Assembly (NCBI GenBank): GCA_016708345.1 | Contig: JADJFX010000019.1 | Span: 1-64,000 of the forward strand | Origin: Candidatus Rhodoferax bjergmarkensis | GTDB taxonomy: Bacteria; Pseudomonadota; Gammaproteobacteria; Burkholderiales; Burkholderiaceae_C | Reading direction: 5' to 3' | Length of the DNA: 64,000 nt | In this document: piece after piece, positions 34,081 through 42,906 of the stretch | Layout: each line of letters opens with the position of its first letter | How positions within the stretch are numbered: the first letter of the stretch is position 1 | The notes under the pieces: model-generated | Database searches by the model: none | Told to the model about the DNA's origin: nothing | Seen by the model: only the letters and a program-made list of their open reading frames with translations | Program-made: the position numbers and the translations under genes

Positions 34081-34175
34081 CTTTCCATATCCATCCAACA
34101 TGTTGTTGCTTCGCTTTGTCGTGCTAAAGCACTGTCTGCAGCTTTGCGCCTAATGTTGTATTGATCTGGAAACGG
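34081..34175. repeat. Small inverted-repeat element between slyD and yjdM
   Basis: CTTTCCATATCCATCCAACA at the left is the approximate inverted copy of TGTTGTATTGATCTGGAAAC at the right (about 16 of 20). The interior CTTCGCTTTGTCGTGC also has internal symmetry. It fills the whole gap between the convergent genes and may act as a terminator. Confidence 0.55.
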
Positions 34176-34184
34176 AATCTGCTT

Positions 34185-34526
34185 TCAAACCTTTTTCAGG
34201 AAGCAGGCCTTGAGCATGAAGCTGCCTGCGTCCATCTTGCAGTCCACCTCATGGTCGCCACCCACCAGCCGGATGCTCTTGACCTTGGTGCCCATCTTGA
34301 GCGTGATGGACGAGCCTTTGACCTTCAGGTCTTTGATCAGTACCACAGCGTCGCCATCGGCCAGCACCTGACCATTGGCGTCCTTCACCACCGCTTCGGC
34401 CTCAATTGATTCTGTGACCGCGGTTTGTGGCCATTCATGGCCGCAGTCAGCACAGACGAAACTGGCCCCGTCCGGGTAGGTGTTTTCCAGTGTGCACTGG
34501 GGGCAGGCGGGGGCGCTTGTGGGCAT
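34185..34526 (-). CDS. YjdM/PhnA-like zinc-ribbon protein
   Basis: 113 residues. N-terminal zinc ribbon CPQC..(16)..CADC (APACPQCTLENTYPDG, VCADCGHEW), then KDANGQVLADGDAVVLIKDL and KMGTKVKSIRLV, the PhnA/YjdM domain. Despite the historical phosphonate name its function is unclear. Confidence 0.9.
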   Translation of the reverse strand: MPTSAPACPQCTLENTYPDGASFVCADCGHEWPQTAVTESIEAEAVVKDANGQVLADGDAVVLIKDLKVKGSSITLKMGTKVKSIRLVGGDHEVDCKMDAGSFMLKACFLKKV

Positions 34527-34559
34527 GGTCAGATTTGAGTTTTGGTTGTCAGCGGGGGC

Positions 34560-36062
34560 TTATTCACCGGCACGTTTGCAACGCCGTGGGATACCCGTCA
34601 CAAGTGGTGCCAAAGTGCAGCCAGTGGTGGTAGCGATGGAAGACGGCCTTGCGCCGGTTGCAATGTTTGAAGTTGTCATCGAGCTGGCTGGAACCGCTAG
34701 CGACAAGGCACCGGAACTCATGTTGATTTTGAAGGCGGAAACGGTACTTGAACTTTCATTGGCTGTGTAGACGAGGCGGCCTGAGCGATCGATGGTGACG
34801 GAGACGGGTTGACTGCCGGTTGCTGCATTGCCAACTTGGGTCAAGAGGCCGGTCGAGCTGTCGATAGAGTAGGCCGAGACGGAGTTGCTGCCCACATTGG
34901 CCACGTAGGCAAACTGGCCGTTCGGGTCGAGTGCGATGGAAAGCGGGTTGACACCGGTTGCTGCGGTACCGACTGGCGACAGGTCACCCGTGGTGGAGTT
35001 GATTTTAAAAATGCTGACACTGTCAGAGCCCGCGTTGACCACGTAAGCGTATGTGCCAGACGGGCTAACAGCGACAGACCAGGGCGCAGTGCCGGCTGTC
35101 ACAGTCGTAACCTGTGTCAGAGAGCCTTTGGCGGTGTTGATGGCGTAGACCGATACATTGTTGGTCTTGCCGGCATTTGCCACATAGGCGAACTTGCCCG
35201 TGGGGTGCACAGTGACAGATTGAGGTGCATCCCCCGCTGGCACGGTGGCAATAGGGGTCAAACCGCCCATTGAGGTGTCGATGCTGTAGGCGGAGACACT
35301 GCCAGAGCCGCCGTTGGCCACGTAGGCGAACTTGCCGGAAGGGCTCACGGTCACGGCACTGGGCAGGCTAGCGGTAGGCGCAGTGCCAATGAGCGTCAGT
35401 TTGCCCGTCATGACATTGGGGTCGGTGTTATTGATTGAAAAAGCAGCCACCTGGTCGTCACCCCGATTGGTCACATAGACAAACTGGCCTGTTGGATCAA
35501 TCGTGATGGCGGTGGGTTTGTTGCCCGTGGTGGTGGTGCCGTTGCTGACCAATAAGCGGGAAGCGGCATCGAAATGGTTCCCCGTCAGGGCACCGGTTCC
35601 CACGTCAATGTAGTAAAGCGAAATGGAGTTTTGGTCTTGGTTGGTGGCGTAGGCCAGCAAACTGGCTTTGGGGCCGCAGTTCAAGGTGACGTTGGTGATG
35701 TTTGCTCCGTTCACGACACCTCTGGCGTTGCCCACGGAGCAAATTTGGCCGGAGGTGCTGGCATCATTGATGGGTTTCACCGTATAACCAGTGCGGTCCG
35801 ACAAACGCGTGGAAAGGAGGGTGACACCGGGTGTGCTGGGGTCTCCGGCTTCCGTCGCGACGGTGGTTTCTCCGTTGACGTCCAGCCAAAAACCGCCAAC
35901 CAGACCGTTTTGTTTCACACTGAGGGAAAATTTTGGGCCTGTATCGGTGCCTCCGGCTTTGTCGCCTTCATCGCCGGAGCCTCCCCCACCCCCGCACCCT
36001 GCCAGCAGCAGTGCGACACTACTGGCCAGCAGCACTTTCATGTTTTTGATGTGTGAGTTCAT
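34560..36062 (-). CDS. Beta-propeller lipoprotein (YncE/lactonase-like)
   Basis: 500 residues from ATG 36062. Lipobox LLLAGC at about 23-28 then a Gly-rich linker. From about residue 150 there are seven or so repeats of the form V.PSGKFAYVAN.GS.SVSAYSID, the blades of a seven-bladed propeller. Outer-membrane or periplasmic lipoprotein; ligand unknown. Divergent from a 7TMR-DISM diguanylate cyclase, but a functional link is only a possibility. Confidence 0.82.
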   Translation of the reverse strand: MNSHIKNMKVLLASSVALLLAGCGGGGGSGDEGDKAGGTDTGPKFSLSVKQNGLVGGFWLDVNGETTVATEAGDPSTPGVTLLSTRLSDRTGYTVKPINDASTSGQICSVGNARGVVNGANITNVTLNCGPKASLLAYATNQDQNSISLYYIDVGTGALTGNHFDAASRLLVSNGTTTTGNKPTAITIDPTGQFVYVTNRGDDQVAAFSINNTDPNVMTGKLTLIGTAPTASLPSAVTVSPSGKFAYVANGGSGSVSAYSIDTSMGGLTPIATVPAGDAPQSVTVHPTGKFAYVANAGKTNNVSVYAINTAKGSLTQVTTVTAGTAPWSVAVSPSGTYAYVVNAGSDSVSIFKINSTTGDLSPVGTAATGVNPLSIALDPNGQFAYVANVGSNSVSAYSIDSSTGLLTQVGNAATGSQPVSVTIDRSGRLVYTANESSSTVSAFKINMSSGALSLAVPASSMTTSNIATGARPSSIATTTGCTLAPLVTGIPRRCKRAGE

Positions 36063-36313
36063 AGTCAATCTTTCGTCGATGTTCTTGGGGGCCGGGTTGT
36101 GTGGGGCGAGGTGACTGCCAGCAGGGAAAGTACACTTTTGGATCATAAACTGAAACCAAGCCTGCAGACCCCAAGATACAAAGACACACAGACCCAAGGA
36201 CGTTATGACATATGATGACCAGACGTCCAATTTGGTGCATCGATCAAAGCTTTGCGGTGTTGAATTTGGTGGTGCATTCGCGTCTGGTTTTCGACAGGGG
36301 ATGGAAGACTGAA

Positions 36314-38167
36314 ATGAGGTTCAAGAGCGTAACGCCGCTGTGGCGCTGCATCTGTTTGGGGCTGCTGGCGTTCCTGTCGGGCGTGTTCGGTAGCGCGCAT
36401 GCCAGCGAGCCTGCCCAAGGGGTGCCGGTCGTGGCACTGAACAGCCAGATTGTGGGCTCCCTGATTGGCCGTCAGATGCAGTACCTTGAAGACCCGGCTG
36501 GCAATTTGACGCTGGAGCAGGTGCGAGAGATGTCGCAGCGTTTTGTGCCCAGCGCCAGTGCGGGCCCCAATTTCAGCTTTACCAGTTCGGTGTATTGGTT
36601 TCATGTGGCGCTGCAAAACCAAAACGCAAGCGATGTGCATTGGCTGGTCGAGGCGCAATACCCCTTGATTGATCACTTCACTTTTTATACGGTGCGTGAC
36701 GGTCAGTTGGCAGACACCCGGGAGGGGGGCAGGTCGCTGCCGTTTGTACAGCGTCTGATCAAGCACCGCAACTTCATCTACCCTTTTGAAGCTTATCCCG
36801 GGCAGACAGTGGAGCTCTACATTCGGGTGCAAACCACCAGTTCACTGCAGCTGCCGCTGGCTGTGTGGACGCCGCAGACCTTTCGGGCCAAAAATCATGA
36901 GGAGCAGTTTGGCTTTGGTCTTTACTACGGTCTCCTGTTTTCGATGGTCATTTACAACCTGTTGATTTTTTTGTCGATCAGGGAAACCAGTTATTTGCAC
37001 TATTTGCACTATATCGGCGGCTACCTGATCTTTCAGATGGCGATCAATGGCCTGGCCTATGAGCACTTGTGGCCGGCTGCGCCTGGCTGGGGAGCAGCTG
37101 CTGTACCACTCTCCATTTGCTTTACCCTGGTTGGCATGGTGAATTTCAGCCGGTCCTTTCTCAACCTGCGTGAATTGATGCCGCGCGCGAACCTTTGGAT
37201 GCGCTACTACGCTTGGTTGCTCTTGGCATTGGCTGTCGGTTCCTTGTTTTTCCGCTATTCGGTCATGATCAAATTGGCAACGGTCAATGCCTTGATTGCT
37301 TCCGCAGTGGTATTTGTTTTCGGCAGCATTTGTTTGCTCAGGGGGATTAAAGCGGCACGCTACTTTATGCTGGCCTGGACGGCATTGTTGGCGGGGGTCA
37401 GCGCTTATGTGTTGAAAACATTTGGCATTTTGCCGGTCAATTTGCTGACCGAATATGGGCTGCAGATTGGCTCCACGATGGAGGCGATGCTGCTGTCGTT
37501 TGCTCTGGCGCATCGCATGACGATGCTCAAGGAAGAAAATCTGCGCATCCAGGCCGAGGCGACCAGCCAGCTGGAGCAGCGGGTGGCACAGCGAACGCAG
37601 GAGCTGGGGGTGGCCATGCAGAAGCTTTCGCAAGCCAATGCTGCCTTGCAGGTGATGAGCCTGACCGATGGGCTGACCGGCATTAAAAACCGCAAGCACT
37701 TTGACACCCAGCTGGCCAACGAAATCAAGCGTTCAGCGCGTGGGCACTTGTCGCTGAGTTTGCTCCTGCTCGACATCGATCACTTCAAAAAAGTGAATGA
37801 CCAATACGGCCATTTGGCGGGAGACGCTTGTTTGCGTGAAGTGGCAAACACCATCAAGTCTTGCCTGGCCCGCCCCAGCGACGATGTGGCGCGCTATGGC
37901 GGTGAGGAGTTCGCCGTGATCCTGCCGCACACTGATATTGTCGGGGCCGAATTTTTAGCCCAGAAAATTTGCCGCACGGTAGAGGCCAGACACTTTGAGT
38001 TTGAAGGGATACACATACCGGTCACGGTCAGCATTGGTTGCTGTGCAGTGGTGCCTGACGCCAAAGGCGTGAGCGAATCCATGATTGCGGCGGCCGACGC
38101 TGCGCTGTACCATGCCAAACACACGGGGCGCAACCGGGTGTGTGTCGCCCCTGACCCCTCCTTGTAA
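36314..38167 (+). CDS. 7TMR-DISM diguanylate cyclase
   Basis: 617 residues from ATG 36314, which opens a signal peptide (LWRCICLGLLAFLSGVFGSAHA); the frame is open 34 codons upstream. Order: periplasmic 7TMR-DISMED2 sensor (about 50-185, with FSFTSSVYWFHVALQN and LIDHFTFYTV), seven helices (about 195-390), coiled coil (ATSQLEQRVAQRTQELGVAM), GGDEF domain with TDGLTGIKNRKHFD and YGGEEF near 529. The I-site RPSD is five residues before GGEEF. Makes cyclic di-GMP in response to an unknown, perhaps carbohydrate, periplasmic signal. Confidence 0.92.
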   Translation: MRFKSVTPLWRCICLGLLAFLSGVFGSAHASEPAQGVPVVALNSQIVGSLIGRQMQYLEDPAGNLTLEQVREMSQRFVPSASAGPNFSFTSSVYWFHVALQNQNASDVHWLVEAQYPLIDHFTFYTVRDGQLADTREGGRSLPFVQRLIKHRNFIYPFEAYPGQTVELYIRVQTTSSLQLPLAVWTPQTFRAKNHEEQFGFGLYYGLLFSMVIYNLLIFLSIRETSYLHYLHYIGGYLIFQMAINGLAYEHLWPAAPGWGAAAVPLSICFTLVGMVNFSRSFLNLRELMPRANLWMRYYAWLLLALAVGSLFFRYSVMIKLATVNALIASAVVFVFGSICLLRGIKAARYFMLAWTALLAGVSAYVLKTFGILPVNLLTEYGLQIGSTMEAMLLSFALAHRMTMLKEENLRIQAEATSQLEQRVAQRTQELGVAMQKLSQANAALQVMSLTDGLTGIKNRKHFDTQLANEIKRSARGHLSLSLLLLDIDHFKKVNDQYGHLAGDACLREVANTIKSCLARPSDDVARYGGEEFAVILPHTDIVGAEFLAQKICRTVEARHFEFEGIHIPVTVSIGCCAVVPDAKGVSESMIAAADAALYHAKHTGRNRVCVAPDPSL

Positions 38168-38179
38168 AGGGGCGTAGCG

Positions 38180-39025
38180 TCAGACGGGTGCGTGCATGGC
38201 ACCGCTGCAGCGCTCAATCCCACTCAAGTCGCGTCTTGACTGCGCGTTCAAAAAACCGGCATGGCGCAATGCTTCACGCACCGCACAAGCCTGGTCAAAT
38301 CCATGTTCCAGCAGCAGCCAGCCACCGGGATGCAAATGATTCTGTGCCTGGGCGATGATGGTTCGGATGTCGTCCAGCCCGTCGGGGCCGCTGACCAGTG
38401 CTTGCGCCGGCTCGTGGGTGAGGGCTTCCAGGTGTTGATCGTGCTCGGCGATGTAAGGCGGGTTGGCGACGATGGCGTCAAAACGTGCGGTCACCCCAGC
38501 CAGCCAGCAGCCTTGGTGCAAGTCCAGCGCAAGCGAGAGACGCTGCGCGTTCGACCGGGCCACCGCCAGCGCTTCGTGGCTGAAGTCAAGGGCGCTGACC
38601 TGTAAATCGGGCCGCGTGTGCTTGAGGGCCAGTGCAATGGCCCCGCTGCCGGTGCCCAGGTCGATGACGCTGGCCCCCACCCTGTTTGCCAGAACCTCCA
38701 GCGCCCACTCCACCAGCGTTTCGGTGTCGGGCCTGGGCACCAGCACCCGGGGGTCCACCGTTAAATTCAAACCAAAGAACTCCTTTTGGCCGCAGATGTA
38801 AGCCAGCGGCTCACCGCGCAGGCGGCGCTGCACGCAGGCGGCCAGCTTGGCCCGGGCAGCAGGGGGGAGCGGGTCGCTGTCGTGCGCCAGCAGCCAGGCG
38901 CGCGCGTGCAGGGGTTGCCCCAGCACATGCAGCAGCAGCAACTGCGCGTCCAGCCGGTCCAGCCCCTGGGTTTGCAGGGTCACCAGCACGCTGGCAAGGG
39001 TAGCAGGCGTTTTGAGTGAAAACAT
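38180..39025 (-). CDS. prmC: Release-factor glutamine methyltransferase
   Basis: 281 residues. ICGQKEFFGLNLTVDPRVLV, VIDLGTGSGAIALAL and the catalytic NPPY in AIVANPPYIAEHD. Methylates the GGQ glutamine of RF1/RF2. Last gene of hemA-prfA-prmC; a dispersed repeat copy lies in the 76-bp gap to prfA. Confidence 0.95.
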   Translation of the reverse strand: MFSLKTPATLASVLVTLQTQGLDRLDAQLLLLHVLGQPLHARAWLLAHDSDPLPPAARAKLAACVQRRLRGEPLAYICGQKEFFGLNLTVDPRVLVPRPDTETLVEWALEVLANRVGASVIDLGTGSGAIALALKHTRPDLQVSALDFSHEALAVARSNAQRLSLALDLHQGCWLAGVTARFDAIVANPPYIAEHDQHLEALTHEPAQALVSGPDGLDDIRTIIAQAQNHLHPGGWLLLEHGFDQACAVREALRHAGFLNAQSRRDLSGIERCSGAMHAPV

Positions 39026-39085
39026 TTGCTATTGAATTTATAGCTGCTTGCGCAGATACTACGTGCGCAAACGGCTTATTTCTTC
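39026..39085 (+). repeat. Dispersed repeat copy between prfA and prmC
   Basis: TTGCTATTGAATTTATAGC, TGCTTGCGCAGATACTACG, TGCGCAAACGGC. One of the clearest copies of the consensus. Confidence 0.75.
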
Positions 39086-39101
39086 TATAAAAAGCGCTGG
39101 T

Positions 39102-40214
39102 TCAAGCACCGGCTCCGACTTCCAGCGCGGCCAGCTGCTGGGCTGCCTCGTAGGCTTGCAGCGCCTGCACCACGTCGTCCATGTCGCCCTCCATGATGTA
39201 GAGCAGTTTGTACAGGGTGAGGTTGATGCGGTGGTCCGACAGGCGCCCCTGCGGAAAGTTGTAGGTGCGGATGCGGTCGCTGCGGTCGCCGCTGCCCACC
39301 AGGCTCTTGCGCTCAGCCGCGTCTTTGGCGGCGCGCTCGGAGCGGTCTTTTTCGTGGATGCGGGCGGTCAGCACCTTGAGCGCCTGCGCCTTGTTGCCGT
39401 GCTGGCTGCGCCCGTCCTGGCACTCGGCCACGATGCCGGTGGGAATGTGGGTGATGCGCACTGCCGAGTCGGTCTTGTTGATGTGCTGTCCACCCGCACC
39501 GCTGGCGCGGTAGGTGTCGATGCGCAGGTCAGACGGGTTGATTTTGATCGCCTCCGCCTCGTCCTGCTCGGCCAGCACTGCCACCGTGCAGGCGCTGGTG
39601 TGAATGCGGCCCTGGGTTTCGGTGGTGGGCACGCGCTGCACGCGGTGGCCGCCGGACTCGAACTTGAGCGCACCGTAGGCACCGGTGCCGCCGTGGTGGC
39701 CTTCCAGGCGCAGCACCACCTCTTTGTAGCCGCCCAGTTCGCTCGGCGATTCGCTGACAATCTCGCTCTTGAAGCCACAGCGGTCGGCGTAACGCGTGTA
39801 CATGCGCAGCAAGTCGGCGGCAAACAGGGCCGATTCATCTCCGCCGGTGCCAGCGCGGATTTCGACAAAGGCCGGGCGTTCGTCATCCGGGTCTTTGGGC
39901 AAAAGCATGCGCTGCAGTTCGCCCTCCAGCTGGGCCATCTCCACGGTAGCGTTGTCAATTTCTTCCTGCGCCATTTGCAGCATGTCGGCATCGCCGTCGG
40001 CACCCGAGAGCATCTCCTGCCCCGCCACCAGGTCGGCTTCGCGCTGCTGGTAGCGTGCCCAGCGGCTGGCCACTGCGGACACATCGGTGTGCTCGCGCGA
40101 GAGCACCAGAAACTGCTTCATGTCTTTCATGATGTCTTCGCGCGAGAGCAAAAATTCAAGCTCTCCCAGACGGTCGGTGTAACGGGCGAGTTGTTGGCGC
40201 AGGAATGGTTTCAT
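39102..40214 (-). CDS. prfA: Peptide chain release factor 1
   Basis: 370 residues from ATG 40214; nine upstream codons are open. GGQ motif in YRASGAGGQHINKTDSAVRI, and EIRAGTGGDESALFAADLLR upstream, are RF1/RF2 hallmarks; RF1 identity is supported by gene context and PTTETQGRIHTSA. Terminates at UAA/UAG. Confidence 0.96.
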   Translation of the reverse strand: MKPFLRQQLARYTDRLGELEFLLSREDIMKDMKQFLVLSREHTDVSAVASRWARYQQREADLVAGQEMLSGADGDADMLQMAQEEIDNATVEMAQLEGELQRMLLPKDPDDERPAFVEIRAGTGGDESALFAADLLRMYTRYADRCGFKSEIVSESPSELGGYKEVVLRLEGHHGGTGAYGALKFESGGHRVQRVPTTETQGRIHTSACTVAVLAEQDEAEAIKINPSDLRIDTYRASGAGGQHINKTDSAVRITHIPTGIVAECQDGRSQHGNKAQALKVLTARIHEKDRSERAAKDAAERKSLVGSGDRSDRIRTYNFPQGRLSDHRINLTLYKLLYIMEGDMDDVVQALQAYEAAQQLAALEVGAGA

Positions 40215-40232
40215 GGATAAGGGATAGTCAAT

Positions 40233-40310
40233 GGGTTTCAACAGGCTCAGCCCGAATGGGGATGCGCTCGGCTTTGGTTCCCGTTTGCCCTGAGCTTGTC
40301 AAAGGGCCGT
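40233..40310. repeat. Inverted repeat of CTCAGxxC type between hemA and prfA
   Basis: GGTTTCAACAGGCTCAGCCC and the inverted counterpart CCCTGAGCTTGTCAAAGGGC flank a short centre. This sequence type (TTCGACAAGCTCAGGGCGAA-like) is a widespread intergenic repeat in proteobacteria. Confidence 0.65.
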
Positions 40311-40329
40311 TGGGAGTAGAGCAGCGCCG

Positions 40330-41589
40330 CTACCGATCAGAGCGCAAAAAAAAGTGCTGAATGGCGTTGCTGGCGCGCTCGCGGGCTTGGGCGTCGGCGG
40401 TGCGCAGTTCGGCCATGGCACCGTGGAGCATTTTTTGCGTCAGGCCTTTGGACAGCGCCTCCAGCACCGCGTCCACGTCTTCACCCTTGGCCAGCAGCTT
40501 GCGCGCACGGGCCAGTTCCAGGGCGCGCCATTCGTCGGCCTGGGCGTTGAGTTGCTGGATCAGGGGCACCGAGACGCGCTGGTCAACCCAGTGCATAAAG
40601 CTCTGCACACCGGCGTCCACAATCGCCTCGGCTTGGGCCACCGCCGCCTGCCGGTTGGCTTGCGCGGTTTGCACCACACCCGCCAGGTCGTCCACGGTGT
40701 ACAGGTAAATGTCTTCCAGCGCCTTCACTTCGACCTCAATGTCGCGCGGCACGGCCAGATCGACCATGAACATGGGGCGGTGTTTGCGCCGCTTCAAGGC
40801 ACGCTCCACGGCACCCAGGCCGATGATGGGCAGTGTGCTGGCGGTGCAGCTGATGACGGCGTCAAACTCGTGCAGCCGCTCGGGCAGGTCGGCCAGGCGC
40901 ATCACTTCGCCGCCAAAGCGGCTGGCCAGCTTTTCGCCGCGCTCCAGCGTGCGGTTGGCTATGGCGATGGTTTTGGGGTTTTTGGCGGCAAAGTGGGTGG
41001 CGCACAGCTCGATCATCTCGCCTGCGCCGACAAAAAGAACTTTCACCTGGGCCAGGTCTTCAAACAACTGCCCGGCCAGGCGCACCGCGGCGGCGGCCAT
41101 GCTGATGGAGTGGGCACCAATCTCAGTAGAGGTGCGCACGTCTTTGGCCACGGCAAAAGAGCGCTGGAATAACTGGCTGAGCGTGGTGCCCAGGGCGCCT
41201 GCGGCTTCGGCGGCGCGCACGGCGTCTTTCATCTGGCCCAGAATTTGCGGCTCGCCCAGCACCATCGAGTCCAGGCCGCTGGCCACCCGAAAGGCATGGC
41301 GCGCGGCCAGGCTGTCTTGCAGGGTGTAGGAGTGGGCGCGTAACAGGGTGGGGGAGACGCCGCCGCTGCGGGCCAGCCAGTCCAAGGTGTGCTCGACGTC
41401 GGGTTTTTCACCTGCGCAATAAATCTCGGTGCGATTGCAGGTGGAGACCAGGGCGGCTTCCGGTTGGCGCGCAAGCGAGCTGCGCAAAGCGCGCAAAGTA
41501 GGTTCAATTTGGTCGATGGCGAACGCAAAACGACCGCGCAAATCGAGCGGTGCGGTCGTGTGATTGATGCCTAGAGCCCAGACTGCCAT
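40330..41589 (-). CDS. hemA: Glutamyl-tRNA reductase
   Basis: 419 residues. Catalytic Cys51 in LVSTCNRTEIYC, NADPH fold VLFVGAGEMIELCATHF, and the C-terminal dimerisation helices. Converts Glu-tRNA to glutamate-1-semialdehyde, first step of tetrapyrrole synthesis. Start preceded on the other strand by the small gene at 41675. Confidence 0.97.
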   Translation of the reverse strand: MAVWALGINHTTAPLDLRGRFAFAIDQIEPTLRALRSSLARQPEAALVSTCNRTEIYCAGEKPDVEHTLDWLARSGGVSPTLLRAHSYTLQDSLAARHAFRVASGLDSMVLGEPQILGQMKDAVRAAEAAGALGTTLSQLFQRSFAVAKDVRTSTEIGAHSISMAAAAVRLAGQLFEDLAQVKVLFVGAGEMIELCATHFAAKNPKTIAIANRTLERGEKLASRFGGEVMRLADLPERLHEFDAVISCTASTLPIIGLGAVERALKRRKHRPMFMVDLAVPRDIEVEVKALEDIYLYTVDDLAGVVQTAQANRQAAVAQAEAIVDAGVQSFMHWVDQRVSVPLIQQLNAQADEWRALELARARKLLAKGEDVDAVLEALSKGLTQKMLHGAMAELRTADAQARERASNAIQHFFLRSDR

Positions 41590-41674
41590 GGCGCGATTAT
41601 AAAATCAGTCCGCGCCAACGCGAATGGTTCTGTTTTTCCCCTCTGTTCTTGAACCAATGTAATAGCTGCCACCC

Positions 41675-41953
41675 ATGGGCCTTCTTGCAACTCTGAATCA
41701 TTTGCTTAATTTTGTGGCCCCTGCCTTGTGGGTAGCGCTGCTGGTGCCTTTGTTTGCCCGATTTTTAATGCCAAAAAATGCTCAAGCGCCCTCTTTGTAT
41801 GCGCAAGCAGCTATTAATTTCATAGTGTCTGTGCTTGTCCTGGCGATCGGCCTGTGGTTTTTTGGCCGGGATGGCAAGATGGCCACCTACGCCGCCCTGG
41901 TGCTGGTGAGCGCCAGCGCCCAATGGGCCTTGATGCGCGGCTGGAAAGCTTGA
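41675..41953 (+). CDS. Small membrane protein of unknown function
   Basis: 92 residues with three hydrophobic stretches (FVAPALWVALLVPLFARFL, INFIVSVLVLAIGLWFF, TYAALVLVSASAQWALM). Similar short proteins lie beside hemA in related genomes as far as I recall. The loop after helix 1 (APSLYAQAAINF) is encoded by a reverse-oriented copy of the dispersed repeat. Confidence 0.6.
   Translation: MGLLATLNHLLNFVAPALWVALLVPLFARFLMPKNAQAPSLYAQAAINFIVSVLVLAIGLWFFGRDGKMATYAALVLVSASAQWALMRGWKA
41778..41825 (-). repeat. Dispersed repeat copy inside the small membrane protein gene
   Basis: Read on the minus strand: CTATGAAATTAATAGCTGC, TTGCGCATACAAAGAGGGCG, CTTGAGC. All family elements present; it encodes the loop between helices 1 and 2 in frame. 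Confidence 0.75.
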
Positions 41954-41986
41954 GCGCCTTGCTTGCCTGAGCAGTGCTGGCCACGG

Positions 41987-42790
41987 TTAAGCCGGGGAAA
42001 ACAAGTCCACCCGGTCGGTGATGAGGCCTTCAATACCCATTTGGATGAGCCGCTGGGCGGCCTGATCGTCGTTCACGGTGTAGCACAGGCAGCGAAAACC
42101 GGCCGCTTTGGCCTGCGCAACATTGCCCTCATTCCACAGGGTGTGATGGCAGACGATGGCCACGCACTCCAGCTTGAGTGCCGCTTGCAGCCAGCCGTCC
42201 CACAGCGTGTCGAGCAGCAGGGCGCGCGGCAACTGGGGCTGGGCCGCGCGTGCGCCTTCCAGTGCTGGCGTGTCAAACGAACTCAGCAGCGGCGGTGTGG
42301 CAGCTTTTTCCCACAGCTTGGCTGCGTTGTGAGCGACCACTTCGCCTGTGATCCTCTCCAATCCTGGGGTTGGTTTGATTTCGATGTTCAGAAAACAACC
42401 ATTGGCCAGGCAAAACCGGGCTATGTTGGCAAAGCTGGGCAAGGGCTCGCCCGCGTACTGGCGCGAGTGCCAGCTGCCCGCATCGAGCTGCGCCAGTGTG
42501 TGCCAGGGGTGCTCGCCAGCAATGTCGCTGGCTGCAGCGTCAAGTTGTTGCGTGGCATTGGTGGTGCGGCCCAAGGTGCTGTCGTGCAGCAAAAAAGGCA
42601 CGCCGTCGCTGCTGAGTTTGACGTCGCACTCAAACATGCGGTAGCCGTGACTGGCCCCCAGGCGAAACGCCGCCAGCGTGTTTTCCGGTGCCAGTTTGCC
42701 CGCGCCGCGGTGGGCAATCCACAGCGGGTAGGGCCATTTGTCAGGGGTGTTGGGCATGGTTTGGTGGTGATTGCAGAAGGTGAGATTCAT
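41987..42790 (-). CDS. ugpQ: Glycerophosphodiester phosphodiesterase
   Basis: 267 residues from ATG 42790 (AAGGAAA upstream); 13 upstream codons are open. GDPD signature IAHRGAGKLAPENTLAAFRL, then ECDVKLSSDGVPFLLHDSTL, and FLNIEIKPTPG. Hydrolyses glycerophosphodiesters to glycerol-3-phosphate and an alcohol. Cytoplasmic (no signal peptide). Confidence 0.93.
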   Translation of the reverse strand: MNLTFCNHHQTMPNTPDKWPYPLWIAHRGAGKLAPENTLAAFRLGASHGYRMFECDVKLSSDGVPFLLHDSTLGRTTNATQQLDAAASDIAGEHPWHTLAQLDAGSWHSRQYAGEPLPSFANIARFCLANGCFLNIEIKPTPGLERITGEVVAHNAAKLWEKAATPPLLSSFDTPALEGARAAQPQLPRALLLDTLWDGWLQAALKLECVAIVCHHTLWNEGNVAQAKAAGFRCLCYTVNDDQAAQRLIQMGIEGLITDRVDLFSPA

Positions 42791-42906
42791 TATCCGGGTT
42801 TCCTTCTGAGGCGTAAGGCAATGCTGCACTGCGGTAAAATTTACGCCCAGTTGGGCCTTCGCTCGTCATATCCCGTGTCACGGTCTGGCTGCAATTTCAG
42901 AACCCG

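Noticed and set aside
39048..40220. 390-codon plus-strand frame opposite prfA
   Set aside because: prfA with its GGQ motif is certain; the antisense frame is Val/His/Gly-rich without motifs.
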